Source: Halichondria panicea (Eukaryota; Porifera; Demospongiae; Suberitida; Halichondriidae). Taken from it: a stretch of 64,000 nucleotides of DNA. Location of the stretch: positions 2,482,169 through 2,546,168 of the forward strand of contig NC_087386.1 in the NCBI RefSeq assembly GCF_963675165.1, given 5' to 3'. Positions 32,104 through 45,708 of this stretch are shown piece after piece; position 1 is the stretch's first letter, and each line of letters opens with the position of its first letter. A program made the position numbers and the translations under genes. Under the pieces are notes generated by a model. The model saw only the letters and a program-made list of their open reading frames with translations. It was not told the DNA's origin and made no database searches.

Positions 32104-35100
32104 ATGGCTGAATCTACAACCCTGAATGCTGCTAGTTCCCCACAGTTAATGGAGGATAGACTTACTGATAGGGATAGGGTATGATATTAACATAATACTC
32201 AATGATCAGTGCATTCTCCTAGTGCCTAGATGTACTTGTTGACCACCCATAAACACACTTGGCATCATTCATTCATCACAGTATAGTGCCTACACTCTAC
32301 CCTGTCAGTGTGAGGTGTTTTATCTCATGTTGTTGTTCTCTCCACATGTACCACTCTCTCTGGATGGACAACAGGAACACATTGAGGTATGTTGTGTGCA
32401 ATCACATTCTACCAAGCTGACATGCTTGTGCTCTGAGCACTTGTTGTTAGGAGGTAGACAGTGTAAAGAAGAGCACATACGGATAACTGAATGTGATACT
32501 ATTCCTTAATTGAGACAAGTAGATCTACTCGTAGTAGTACCTGAAAGTATGCATGGTTAATCAAGTGTTTCAGTCTGCATGTTTGGCTGTCCACAATTGT
32601 TTCCCCTCCCCTGTGTCATGCAATCACCAGTGTACTGTATCACTGCACTAATGTTCTCTTCCTTCCATTTCATGCATCTCCACCTCACCTTTGACTGACC
32701 CTCTGAAACAACAGCATGTAAGTTGGTGTGTGTTGTCAGAGTATTTAGTGTCTGTTGCATATTCTGTGATGTTTCTACTTCCCCATTATTACTCTTGTGT
32801 GTGTGCAGTGCCATAGTGTTATATAGGGAAATATTTAGTATGATCACATTCAACCTCGTAATCATTCATTTACTATCTTCCCACTGTTTACCCTGTGGAC
32901 TCTCCCTCTCTGGATCAACAGTATGTAAGTTGTGTTTGCACATGCACGCTCATTTTAGTGGTTACTAGGAACTCGTAAATTATCTTTGTCTCTTTCCATA
33001 TTGCCAACTTGGTATTAGCCGAGGCCCACACAACTTATTAGGTTGTAGTTTTAATATTCGTAGAATATACACCTAAGTTCATTAGTTGGTACGTACATTA
33101 TCGTGTTTGTCTCTTCCCATGCACACACTCATTCCTATGTTGGACCACACACTGATTTGGACAACTGTAGGAGGTGAGCTTCTTACGAGTACTCAATGTC
33201 CACACACTAAAATGGTTCAGCTGCAATGTGTATGGATGTACTGGTTACCTAGCATCATTAGCGTGTGTCCCTTATCCTCTAGAGCTGACCCTCTCCCTCG
33301 TATAGGGTAGACCACGGCTTTAAACTTGTTCAATTCGTAATCCCATTTTACGGGCACAAGTTCGAAATACCACCATTGTGTACATTGTGTACATGTAAAT
33401 TTGTGTTTATGTAAATTCCCCAACCAATTAAGTGCCTACTGAACCTAAAACTTGTTGCCTATTAATATTTTCTCAATATTTCCCCAACTTTTTTATTTCT
33501 TAGCTTTTCTATACCAGGTCTAGCCACTTGTTGCTATGTGTAGTCAGTCCCATACACACCAGCGTTCAACTGATCTGATGTCTTGTATGTGTATTAAGAC
33601 TAAATCTCTCCCTCACATGTACCATTTGATGTGTCTCAGCGTAACATAGAGGTATGTTGTGATTGTGTGTGTGTCTCATGGAGTGCATGTGTTGTATTGT
33701 ACGACAAACAAAATCATACGTATCAAAGTTGTACATGTAAGATGCTTGTTTTATCGTTTACCGTCCCTTCCACTGACCCACCCACTGACCCTTCCATTAT
33801 CTGCCATTGCTATAGTACTGAGTACCTGTGTGTGTACTAGCCAGTGTGTGTACTACCAGTGTTCATATCACTCTCTCCTCACATGTACTCTCTGTGGACT
33901 GTTACTCAACAACAGGACGTGAGTTTATTGCATGTACATATAATGGCATACTAGGCTGACTTGTATACATGTACTACTGCATGAAGACAGAAAGAATAAC
34001 TTGCGTGACTTTATTTAGGATTAGTACGTACTAAAAGTTTCATGCTGTACAGACGTGTACTTGCAATAATTGATGTATACATGTGTGAATGCATTCGTGT
34101 ATTTGAACATGTTCATTTCTCTACATGTCCGTGTCCTACTGCTTGTTAATGTGACTACTGCTAATGATTACTGGAACAACAGAATGTAAGTTAAAGTTAC
34201 AGTATGCAGACATGTATGAATGCACTCACTGCTCCTACCATCATCCCCCTCTCTCTGTTTCCATGTGTGTCTTACGCTTGTGTATCATTGGACTAAACAG
34301 AAGGTGAGCGGGACACTGCACTGACTTGTGACTGTACTTGTGTCAGTAATGTTTGAGTTGCATGAGTACATGTGTATTGGCATTCATAGTGTACAGATTT
34401 GTGATTATATTATTTTCTCTCTCCCTACATTTCCATGGTTACTGAATATCTGGAACGATAGAAAGTGAGTCAAACAATGTTGGCAAACATACTGTACACC
34501 TCATGTGCATTCAGTTTGTAATAGTCTCATATCCTTACCTGACTCTAGTAACTACTCTGATTGCTCCTATAGATGATTGCTCCTATAGACAACTACACTC
34601 ACTCTTGTTTACCTTGTCTTGTTCACCTTGTCCAGTTGAAGGCTAGGTATGAGAGTGAACTGATTAAACTGAAAATGGTTTCACTCGTGGTAAGAGTGGT
34701 ACACGTAGTCTAGCAGAACGACAATGTGTGTACATGTACTGTCCATTGTATGATGAATGGTTGCTTTTTGTCTACCTTTGTGTATGTTTTATAAGTCCAC
34801 TTTCACTGTTTGACTGTGTGAGGTTATACCGTATAGCGGGTAAATATAATATTATGATATGCTCGCTATATTTATTTAGGTTGATTTTATATTTTGATAA
34901 TTTGTACATTTGTATCAGCTGCGTGTTCTATTTGGTGGAATATTTCTTCAGTCGTATTATATATTCTTTACTCCCCCAGAGAAGAGCTGCCCTCCAACAG
35001 AGACTGTCTGGAGACATCACAGACCAGGACCGGAGACAACTGCAGCGAGAGCTGGAGGAGGTGGAGGGGAAGATCAAGGAGTGTGTCTCAGGGATACAAG

Positions 35101-38100
35101 CGTGTGAGGGGAATATACATAGCAATGAGAAGTTGATTGCTAAGATACGAGTAAGAGCAGAGGAGAGGCAGAGAAAGGAAGGTGAGGGGAGCAAGGAACT
35201 TTATAGTACAGTGAGTGTTGATGCACATAGTTGCAATCACTCGTACTTGTAGCAACTTACATGTAGTGTGTTATTAGTAGACTGTACGTACAGCTGTTGT
35301 GAGGTCCTCATACTTTATATAATCGTGTATTGCAAAAGCGTTTGCTCCACCCATAACATTTCTGTTCGCCTATCACATTTGTTGTGTTGCTAGGCAACTG
35401 ACCCTGATTGTGCACACTACAGTGTACTAGAGCATTGTTCCTGTTACTACTCTACACACTGTGGTGGTATGGTTATGGTTTATTGAACTTTATTAATACC
35501 AACTTTCAATGATTTGGGTTCGTGACGTTGTACTGTGTTACTTAATTATGACATCATCATGTTAATTCAAGCATAGCACATTCCTGTAGTGATCAGCCAC
35601 ATCATTATTACCCAGTACATGTATTCCCTGTCATTGGTGGGTCACCCACTTAGCAAGCTTTAACCGGACCACTGGCATTTCATTGGCTTCTTACGTATAC
35701 GCACAGCTGCTGTGTCCAGTTAGAGCAGTTACCGTGTATAGCGCGATATTTTCGAGGGGCTTAATTTTCGCTGATTTCATGGGTTAGCAATCCACGAAAA
35801 TTGTTCTAATTATCTGCTATAACATGCAAAGATTAAAGGCGTGGCTTCCGGTACGCGGTCAACCCACAAACATTGTGTGCAACGAAATGCTTTAGAGATC
35901 ATTCCACGAAATATAAATGCCTCGAAAATTTCTCGCTATATGGTATTATGTACATGTACATACAGTACCTATGTAATTATGTTCTTATCAACTATTTGCT
36001 CCACCCACCACCTTTTTAAGCTTGCGTTGCTAGGCAACTGACTGTATTGTACAGTTTAGGCAGACTAGCAATCATTTTATGATATGTACAAGCCCGAGGA
36101 CGAGTTGCATAAAACATGATGCTATTGTTATGTGTTTTATACCTCACCAAATTATGGACGTGATCGGACTGTATGACTTTTATACATACTTATTGCCTTT
36201 ATATTGTTTACATGTTTTCCAGACTCCAATGTAATTTTCATTCCATTGTTCATTCCCCCACCCACTCACAACCACCATCCTTTTTATTTACATTGATAAT
36301 TATGTGTTTTGCTTCATATCCATTGGGTTGTGGGGAGTACCCTCTACTGTGCTTACTACATGTGTACTTAATAGTGACATCCATGAATGCAAGCATAGCA
36401 CATTACTGCATGTAATGATCGGTTTAATCACATGCATCATAATTATGGTGACATCATAATAATAGTCCATCTTGTCACCCAGCTCTAAAGTATTGCATAG
36501 TTAACATTCCTAACACCACATACACACGTCTTGTTTAGAATCAGCGAAGCAGTTGTTTGATGAGGCGATGAAGCATGGACACGTCTTGGTCAACATTGTC
36601 AATATGCTCGTGTTTGGACCGGCGGGAACAGGGAAGACCAACCTCAAGCACCTGCTAACTGACAAGCCCCCTCCACTACAGCGTGACAGCACTCCTTGTA
36701 TGGAAAAGCCAGTACGCATTCGACCTGTGTCCAACACGAAATTCAAGTCAACTGGAAGAGGCTGGGAAGAGATGTCTCAGCCAAAGCTGCGCAAGCTACT
36801 TGCTGAAATCATCTCTAAGTTACCAAAAGAAAGCGCCGATCCATCCACTGCACCAAGGGTTGCCAAGAGTTTGAAGAAGATGACCACAACCGAGCTAATT
36901 CCTGGTTCCGATGAGCAAATTTCTGATTCCATTTCGAACCCATTGAGGAACGATTCCGATACACTTTCTGGATCTGCAAGAATGTTGAAGAAAGCCGTTG
37001 ATGAAGTGATAGCGAGTGTAGTGAGTGGTGTGGCAGAAGAGCTGAAGCCAGCCAAACAGGGAACTGACCAACTGTCGAGCAGTGACCAGCAAGAAGGAGA
37101 ACTGTTTGATTCCAACTGGGTGTATGTTACCGACTGTGGCGGCCAGCCGCAATTCCACGACATCAGCCCTCTCTTCATCAAGCACATTTCGGTGGCATTG
37201 GTAGTCCTGCGTTTGATTGACGAACTCTCCAGTTTCCCTTCTGACGAGTACTACAAGGATGGGCAGCTTGTTGGTAGTCCTCATGCATCTCACATGACCC
37301 TCGGGGAGACACTTCAGAGTCTCATTCGATCGATTGAGTCCCATACCTCACAAGACAAGAAGCCAAGTATGATCTTTGTGGGCACATTCTTGGATCAACT
37401 GGAGGAGAGCTCGGATATACTTATCAAGAGGAATCAAGAGATTCTCGACATGCTGCCACCCGATATCAAGAAGCTATTAGTGTACAACGATCCTGGATTG
37501 AACAATCTTATTTTTGGTCTCAGCGCGATCAGCCGAGATGACGATTCACTGGCCACTGCCAATAGGATTAGAATTGCTGTTGAGGACTCTATTCCGCTAC
37601 AAGTCAAAATGCCCATCTGGTGGTCCTTCTTGGATTCACTTCTCCAGAGTTTATCTGCCAATCTCAAGCGAGGTGTACTAAGCATTGAAGAATGTCTCCA
37701 ATTAGCCACTCGATTTGGTTATTTGCTCAAAGATCTTGAAGCTGCTCTGGTCTTCTTTGACAACGTGTGTATAGTGCACTACTATCCCTCCATTCTCCCC
37801 AACACAGTGTTTGTGGATGCCCAGATTCCACTAGACAAGATCACCGAGCTCTCACAGCACGCCATCTTCCTGAGGAATGCTGAAGTCAAGTCACGCTCTA
37901 CTCTAAGCACAGGAATGACCAAGGCCGAATGGAAGAGATTTCGAGACGAGGGCATAATCACTTTAGGGTTCCTTCGATTCTTTAAAAAGCATTACGTTGA
38001 AGGCATCTTTTCTCCAGAAGATATGCTGTTGATCATGAAAGATCTTCTTGTGATTGCTCCCACTCCTCTAGTGGAGTCCACTACCCACCAAGCCGAGTTC

Positions 38101-40192
38101 TTCATGCCATCTCTACTCAAATCCATCAAACCTGCTGAGCTAGATAAAGTCCGTTCCTCATCTGTCCCCCTCGCTATTCACTTCCCTAGTGGGTGTATTC
38201 GCTCTGGTGTCTTCTGTTGTACGGTTGTGGATGTAATGCGGAGGCATGGTTGGAAAGCTGTACTCCCCTCAGGTGATCCAATTCTTTTCGCTAAGAATTG
38301 TATTCAATTTCGATATCCGAATCGTCCTTGTGTCATCTCATTGGTTGATTCCTTCTTCTGTATGGAAGTGTATGTCAAAGCCCCCCCTCCATTACGCAAA
38401 GTGTTGTGTCCCATAGTTTGTTCTCAACTAATGGAATCCATCAAAGCTGCTTGTGTTGTTTTGAATTACAACAATGATACACCCAAACCAGCGATCTTTT
38501 GCCCTTGCAAGAAGAGCATAGGAAGTGGAAACAAGTTGCACCTTGCCGATGTGAGTGTGGATGGCTATTGGATGTGTTCCCTTCATGCAGATGAGTGGGA
38601 AGAGCTCAGTGACGAACATAGAATCTGGTTGGACAATAGCAAAGGTTCAGGTGAGTATAATAATTATAGTGTTCAGTAATATTGACATTAATACCGTAAT
38701 TACGTAACAGTATATGTAAACATTTGCAGTTCTATTAGTTTTGGAACTTAACTAGCTAGTACATAGTTACTTGATTAGCAGATTATTTGTTAAAGTTAAG
38801 TAAAATGTGTATCAAATAATTTAAAGAAGGAGTGATCAACAGCCTTGTATGGTAATTGACAAACGTACTACATGAGCGTAACTGCTGTGTCTGCTTTTCC
38901 TTAGGTAATTCTGTAATGGAAGATGTGTTCTTGAAGACTGAAGTACATGTGCATGTTAATGATCAGCGAAATACTTCTAGTAAGCTTTGTTTTGCGTTTT
39001 TTTTGTTTTATAAATTTTCCCTCCTCAGACCCTGCAATGGAACATGTGGTCAATAAAACGAGTGATCAACATACCAGTAAGAAAATGTCAATTGGTCAAC
39101 AAGTTATTTCGAGTTTGAAAGTTTAATTTTTTTCCTGGGCCTAATAATAACGATTTAATCTATCTTTTTTCAGATGAATTGTCCTCTGTTATAGTAATGG
39201 AAGATGTGTGTAAGAAGACTGGAGTGAGGGACCAACAACTAGATCAAGAAATCCCTGAGAGTGACATCATTCTAATTGCAGAGAAATTTCCACACCTGCT
39301 GAGCGTGCACAAGGTAGGCAATACTCTAATTCATATACTGTACGTACTTACATAATTATCATTTTTACATTTGGTAAGGGGATTGAGCATATTGTTTACC
39401 GGAACCCCTAATGGGCTAATTTGTTGACGCATGCGCAGACAACTAGTACCAGGCCTAGTTGTTCGCCTAACCCCTCAATTGTATATATTCCCTTTTGTCT
39501 AGAAGGTATTTCCGAGGGGGCAACCCTCACCAAATTAAACACTGGTTGATTGTTGTTTTTGTACAGGTTTTGACAATTGACGATCTACAACATGTTTACG
39601 AGAAACTACACACTGCACATGCAAGTGCCAGCCCTCACTGGTTCAATCTGGGATTGGCTCTAGGTCTCAGTCATTTCATTCTCACCAATATCGATACCGG
39701 AAAGTATCGTGGCGATAATGTGTCGTGCTTGCGTGAAATGTTGGTTAAGCTCCTGAGTACGCAAAATGTAACATGGAGTCTCCTGTCAGACGCTCTCAAA
39801 AAACCCACAGTGGATCTCATTAATTTGGCTGACAGCATCACAGGTTTGTGCAGTTTTTATTTATTAGCCTTTGTGTTATTGATATCTATCATGAAAATAT
39901 AATTTTAGTGATGCCTCTTTCTTTGCATGCAGTCAATCAATCCACAAATCCTAACCTGCTCAATCGACTCAACCTCACCCCAGCCGACCGTGATGGTGTA
40001 ACTGATATCACAAGTTGTTATGGCAATCAAGCTGGAGTGGCTCATGCATTGAGAGCGTGGCGAAAAATGAATCCTTCCAGAGCTACCTTCAGGGCCTTGG
40101 TGGAAGTTGCCATAGGACTGAGAAGAGGAGACACTGCTACAGACATTTGTAGATTCATTGTAGAGAATACGAGTGGAACTGACCGAAACTGA
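32104..40192 (+). CDS. ROCO-like GTPase with N-terminal coiled coil and two C-terminal death domains
   Basis: Exon 1 is 32104-32178 (25 codons). Then follow the microexons 32375-34464 (listed separately), a 54-nt exon 34636-34689, a coiled-coil exon 34980-35181, the main exon 36539-38650, three short linker exons (38905-38979, 39029-39076, 39174-39313) and two terminal exons (39567-39843, 39933-40192). All junction phases agree. The main exon carries a P-loop (VFGPAGTGKTNLKHL), a G3-type motif (VTDCGGQPQFHDIS), a G4-like stretch (MIFVGTFLDQ) and a COR-like region (EGIITLGFLRFFKKHYVEGI). The two last exons encode death folds (WFNLGLALGLSHFILTNID; AHALRAWRKMNPSRATFRAL). ROCO proteins with death domains occur in the DAPK1/MFHAS1 circle; a role in cell-death or innate immune signalling is inference. 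Confidence 0.85.
32375..34464 (+). other. Train of nine microexons (two of 12 nt, seven of 3 nt) in the GTPase gene
   Basis: Predicted exons: 32375-32386 (GAACACATTGAG), 32715-32717 (CAT), 32922-32924 (TAT), 33171-33173 (GAG), 33640-33651 (CGTAACATAGAG), 33916-33918 (GAC), 34183-34185 (AAT), 34301-34303 (AAG), 34462-34464 (AAA). Each is preceded by YAG, mostly within a recurring CTGGA..AACAACAG context, and followed directly by GTAAGT, GTGAGT/C or GTATGT. All are phase 0. Together they read EHIE-H-Y-E-RNIE-D-N-K-K and link exon 1 to LKARYESELIKLK, giving a continuous coiled-coil pattern with I, Y, I, N, L, Y, L at a/d-like spacing. This is a prediction from splice motifs only; there is no transcript evidence here. 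Confidence 0.6.
35182..36538. other. Long intron of the GTPase gene
   Basis: The intron between the coiled-coil exon and the main exon. Sequence near 35380-35410 and 36000-36050 shares TGTTGCTAGGCAACTGA. It contains the MITE at 35730-35945. No extra exon was recognised. Confidence 0.55.
35730..35945. mobile_element. MITE with TACCGT...CTCGAAAAT ends
   Basis: The left end TACCGTGTATAGCGCGATAT + TTTCGAGG is inverted at the right end as CCTCGAAAATTTCTCGCTAT + ATGGTA. The 216-bp element has no coding capacity. A half copy of the end (TACCGTATAGCGGG) lies at 34828. Confidence 0.7.
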
Positions 40193-40558
40193 ATTTTATA
40201 CATAACGTTTTTATTGATACTATTTTGTCTGTAATGCTTTGCTTTTCTGAACACATTTTTGGTGTCTCTGTGAGAAGTTGAACTGAGCATGCGCATTTTA
40301 GCAACACCCACACATTGAAAAATGCCATCACATCGCTAAGGTCAAAGTGCAGTGTGTAGAATTAAAGGAAAAATCATGGTTGTGAAATATTGAAATCCAA
40401 CCTTCAAGACAAAGAGTCTCTGTGCTTTGTTTATCTTTCCTCCTACTATGAACAGGTTATAGCTGACAGGGTGAGTTGCAATATAATACTTATCAAATGA
40501 GTGTACAGTGCAGCACATAGAGCTAGTCTAAAGTAGAACCATTGTACAGATAGTGACA
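40193..40558. other. Intergenic between the GTPase gene and EDEM3 copy C
   Basis: About 366 bp: AT-rich 3' flank of the GTPase gene followed by the EDEM3 promoter side. No reading frame or repeat stands out. Confidence 0.5.
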
Positions 40559-41132
40559 ATGGTATTGTACGTGTGGGGAGTGGTGATTGTGTGCTCCCTA
40601 CTACTCACTCATCACAATGGCGCACTATCAATGGGCGCCACTGAAAAGAAACACTACAAGTAAGTGTGTGTGTGTGTACACATTACCCTAGTCCTAGTAG
40701 TAGTCTAGAGGTTCCCATACTGGCCTTATTGTGTACCTACCTCAGCCTTTATTGTGTGGGAGGAATTTTGGTTTGTATGATTTTATTTGGTTTCCAGGGA
40801 CAAGGTTCTGGAGATATTCAATCATGCCTACCGTTCATACATGGTGAGCCTATCACATGACGTGTCTATCTAATCACATGACTCTGATTTACGTTGCTGA
40901 CAGGACTTTGCACATCCTGCTGATGAGTTGATGCCACTGACGTGTAAGGGGCATGTCTGGGGGGTGGAGCATCGACAAGGAGACATTGACTTTACCCTGG
41001 GCAGGTTCTCCCTCACCCTCATAGACACACTGGACACTCTGGCCGTGAGTCAAGTGTATATATATAGTGTGTGGTCAGGGCAACCACATCCCCTGAGACC
41101 CTATTGGAGGAGAAGCTATGTAGAAGCCATTA

Positions 41133-41431
41133 CAGTAGAACCTCGATTATCCGGACACCTTGGTTCCAGAAGCAGGCCGGATAAGTGAATATGCCGGATA
41201 ATCGAATAGATAAACCACGCCTTGATCCACCCACTTTATTGATAAACAGCAGTGCCACATGGTTGTCTGCACATACGCAGAAGATAAGCAGGCATGTCTC
41301 CATGGTAACAGCTGCAACGCGCATGCGCGTTTGAGGAACACGGCCATTTTCTGATCTGATAACAAGAAAACTGCCAAGCCGGATAATCGAGGTTCCGGAT
41401 AATGGAGGGCCGGATAATCGAGGTTCTACTG
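41133..41431. mobile_element. Tigger/pogo-like MITE in an EDEM3 intron
   Basis: The ends CAGTAGAACCTCGATTATCC and its complement are followed by TA on both sides (TA duplication). Internal CCGGATAATCGA phrases repeat. The TIR sequence is typical of Tigger/pogo elements. At 299 bp it is too short for a transposase. Confidence 0.85.
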
Positions 41432-42210
41432 TACCATGAATTAAGTAGCTACTGTATTTGTTTGGTTTCCTGTATTAGTTAATATAGATGCTTCCACCAG
41501 AGGCTCCTCTCTTACCTTGACTTCCTTCCCCTATATCTGAATCAGTACAATACACTATATGAGAGGAAGCTGTACTCTAACTGTACTGTACATGGTAGCC
41601 TGTTATTATTAAAGGTGCAGGAGTAATCTCCCCCTCCACCAATGTACATGTGTTTGTCCCCTCAGGTAATTGGTTCGGTTGATGAGTTTTCGTCGGCTGT
41701 ACAAAGAGTCATGACAGACATTAGCTTCGACAGTGACTTGGTGGTATCAGTGTTTGAGACCAACATACGTGTGCTAGGTGGTTTACTGGGAGGTCACTTT
41801 GCTGCCCTGGCTCTCAAAGAGAAGGTCTACCATCAGTTGGCTTGGTATGATGGGGGGCTGCTCAGAATGGCAGTGGAAGTGGGGAACAGACTACTGCCTG
41901 CTTTCAACACCACCACAGGTCTCCCCTATCCAAAGGTGACTGCTCTGTACTCTGAAAAATAGCCAATAGAGAATACAGTACAAAAATTGATTCCTTTCTG
42001 TACCAAAATTGAAACTGATCTTAGTCCTAAGTGCACAGTATGTGGATAATACAACCTGTACATATGTAAGTGCTATAATTATTGTAATTATTGTGCCTCT
42101 CCTCAGATCAATCTTCGCCACGGTATGGGCTACCCTCATGGAGAAGACCACGTGCACGGCATGTGCTGGGTCCATGATCCTCGAGTTTGCTGCCCTCAGT
42201 AGACTAACAG

Positions 42211-42418
<208 letters not shown>

Positions 42419-43617
42419 TACATTACCAACTTTGTGGGTGCCTCTAACTGGAGGTAGGATTGTCCAATATGGAAACTGAAAAATGCATTTGTAGCTCTAA
42501 GAGTGGTCTAACCTATGGTAGGCTTAGATTGTTGGTTGTATTTGAGTCATTGTGTAATGGTCAAGCTCCTTTTCTCCCATCAGGTGATCCTCAGTTTGAG
42601 GTGAAAGCCCACCAAGCAATGGAGGCAATCTGGCGTAGTAGACACCGAGGGCACAATCTGGTTGGCTCAGTCATCAACGTACACAGTGCTGATTGACCGA
42701 GAGTGGATAGCGGTGTGGGGCGGGGCTATGAGTTCTGTCTCAAGTCTTACATCCTGTTGGGGGACAGGAAGTATCTGCAGAGGTTTGGGAAGGTGAGCGA
42801 GGGGTTATTGAAACACTTGGTGCTTACTGTTAGAGTTAAAATTGTGAGGTAAAGAAGTTAACGGAAACTGTGTATACAGTACAGAGCTTTAATATGTACA
42901 TGCAAGGTCAGCAACTTCATTTTCTTTCTTTACCCCCTCCCCTACAGCATTATGATGCCATCAAGAGGTACATCACGAATGGGCCCATGCTGGTGGAGGT
43001 GAGCATGAATTCACCTCATCGAATGACTAGATCTTTCATGGACTCACTTCTGGCGTTCTGGCCAGGTCTGCAGGTACACACACACACACACACACACATG
43101 CACTGACTAAGAGAAACCACTAGCTCCCTTTAAAGGACCATAACTTGTGTCCATATTAGAATTTGTTTGTATCTCTTTGATAAAGGTACCACAAGATGGT
43201 AGGCTGAGATCAACAATTGCTTTTCGTGCTGTACTTTTCTGTTTTGCCTATAATTAATATCTCTGAACCTCTCTAGAACGGTTTGACATAGAAAAGTACT
43301 TCTTAGGCCGTCCGGAGGGTCTATTGGAGTCACTGTGTAGTCTGCAGTATACATTTTTTTTAATATACTGTACGTACATGTACGTAAAGGTAACTGTACT
43401 ATACCTAACCAGGTTATGTTGTATCTATCTCCAGGTTCTGTGGGGTGACGTAGACACAGCTATCCACATTCACGACATGCTCTATCATGTGATGGAGAGA
43501 CACAACTTCCTAACCGAGGCATTCACTCATGACTTCAGGGTTCACTGGGGAAACCACCCCCTCAGGCCTGAGTTCATTGAGAGCACTTACTTCCTCTACA
43601 AGGTACAGTGTGGTGTG

Positions 43618-43804
<187 letters not shown>

Positions 43805-44802
43805 TGGGGTGGGGTGGGTGGGTTACTCTGTACATGTATGTATCACTTTATGTTATTTCGAAGAAAGCATCTCGGAATATTTCTGTAAGTACTGTAATTA
43901 ACCCCTAGCGTGTGATGCTACTGCTCTGCTCTACTCTCTGTATTATTTTGATGGCTAAGTAGTTAATGAACGATTATGTTGTGTTGCTACTGCAGGCGAC
44001 TTGAGATCCATACTACCTGGACTTCAATCGATCAGTGGTGAACAACTTGAACAAGTACGCCAGAGTAAGGTGTGGCTTTGCTGCCATCAAGGACCTCAGG
44101 ACCAACACCCACGAGGACAGGTAAGTCAGGGGAACCATGTGTCTGTGTATGTACTAATAGTTAGAATGTAGTTCCCATGTAGATCTCGCAATAATCGGTA
44201 CTTGTATGATATCATTTCATTGGCAATATTCAATACTGTATAGAATGGACTCCTTCGTACTGGCTGAGATGTTCAAGTATCTGTTCTTGTTGTTTGCTGA
44301 CGAGGGAGACAGTCCCCTGAACATGGATGACTTTGTGTTCACGACTGAGGCCCGCCTCTTCCCCCTCTCCCTCGCCAGTGCTAACACCACCCTCAATAGA
44401 GTCGTCCAAGAGGCAGTGAGTGGGCACAATACATACACAGTATAGCTGCCATGCTACTTCAGAACATATTTTTATGCATTTTTTTAGGACAACTACAAAT
44501 TGTAGGTGGGGGGGGCAGCTCTTTTATAGAGAGTACCTTCTTTTGAATGAGGTTATGGTAGCCTGGCTGTATGAGTTTGTCATGTGATGTTGTTCTCTGT
44601 GTAGTTGCTGGTGAAGAACACAGACCTGGTGAATATGAGCACTGTCACTGTCACCACTAGCGGACCAGACTCTTCCGGGAAGGCAGCAAAGAACAAACCA
44701 GTCGCTGACAGTACAGTAGTAGCCAATAATCCCGTCTAGTCAGCACAGTTGTAGTTGTGTATAATTATACACCCCCTCACACCCACACACACACACACAC
44801 AG

Positions 44803-45272
44803 GCGTCTCCTGTTCACTGACGAGAGTGTCCTCCCTCACGAGATGGGTAAAGGAGAGGTTGCTGTCAAATGATATAAGAGACAAAGCAAGGGCAGATTCC
44901 ACCCACTCAATCAGCGGTGGATTATAACGAGCAGGGGCCCACTCATGATGTGTGTAGTTCATGGTTCATCGAGCCAGTACAGTGGATGGAAAGCTCTCTA
45001 CTGGGCAAAGTGGAGGGGAAGGTGAGGCTGCTACTTGTGCATTAGCTAAAAATAGATACGTATCTTGAAAGCCCGTAATTTGTGTTCTGATCGTCCAATT
45101 TCAAACTAATTGATGCATTCAAGAGCTCTCAGAAATACCTTTCCAATGGTGCTTAGATATATGTACTAGTTTTGTGATTAGTCAAAATCCAATTTTAACA
45201 AAGGCTATTATTATAGGCTTGCGTTATTTTCTAGAATTCAACTGTTCGTTCACACACACACACGCACGCACG

Positions 45273-45319
<47 letters not shown>

Positions 45320-45483
45320 GGCAGATTCTGTGTCTCAAGTGCTCGGCTTGTTTGGGGTCATTCAACTGGTCAGGTGATCAGTGCTCGTGTGGGCAGTGGG
45401 TCACGCCCTCCTTCCAGATACACAAGGCACGAATAGACAAAACCAGAACACTCACTAGGAGAAAAGTGGACAAAACTGTATAG
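44803..45483 (+). pseudogene. DUSP12-like C-terminal zinc-domain exons (copy C)
   Basis: Exon 44803-45021 repeats the copy B exon, including the TGA (44870-44872) and the 1-base loss. Exon 45325-45483 is intact: ILCLKCSACLGSFNWSGDQ, CSCGQWVTPSFQIHKARIDK, ending at TAG. A (CA)n run of about 65 bp precedes it. The phosphatase catalytic domain is absent. Confidence 0.85.
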
Positions 45484-45708
45484 CTAGCAAATTACTGAAT
45501 TATTTCAATTAATTTTTCGATCATTTGAAGGTTTCTTTTGAACAGTAAATGATGTCATACTAATTCAATGTATCATGTACTGCATGTACAAATAATAGCA
45601 TAAGAAGTGTGAATCACTGCAAATTCACTCGATCATTAATTTGATAGATTATTGATTGGAGAATATGAATGATACCATACAGTACTGCATGTACATAGCA
45701 TAAATCAA
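45484..45708. other. EDEM3-SRD5A3 intergenic, unoccupied target sites
   Basis: This 225-bp tail-to-tail spacer has two undisturbed insertion sites: AATAATAGCATAAGAAG (MITE family in the left copies) and GAATGATACCATACAG (hAT-like element in the left copy). Confidence 0.8.

Noticed and set aside
32430..32460. A possible extra 3-nt exon (TTGTTGTTAG|GAG|GTAGAC)
   Set aside because: The donor GTAGAC is poor and the upstream context does not match the recurring AACAACAG form, so it was not included in the microexon train.
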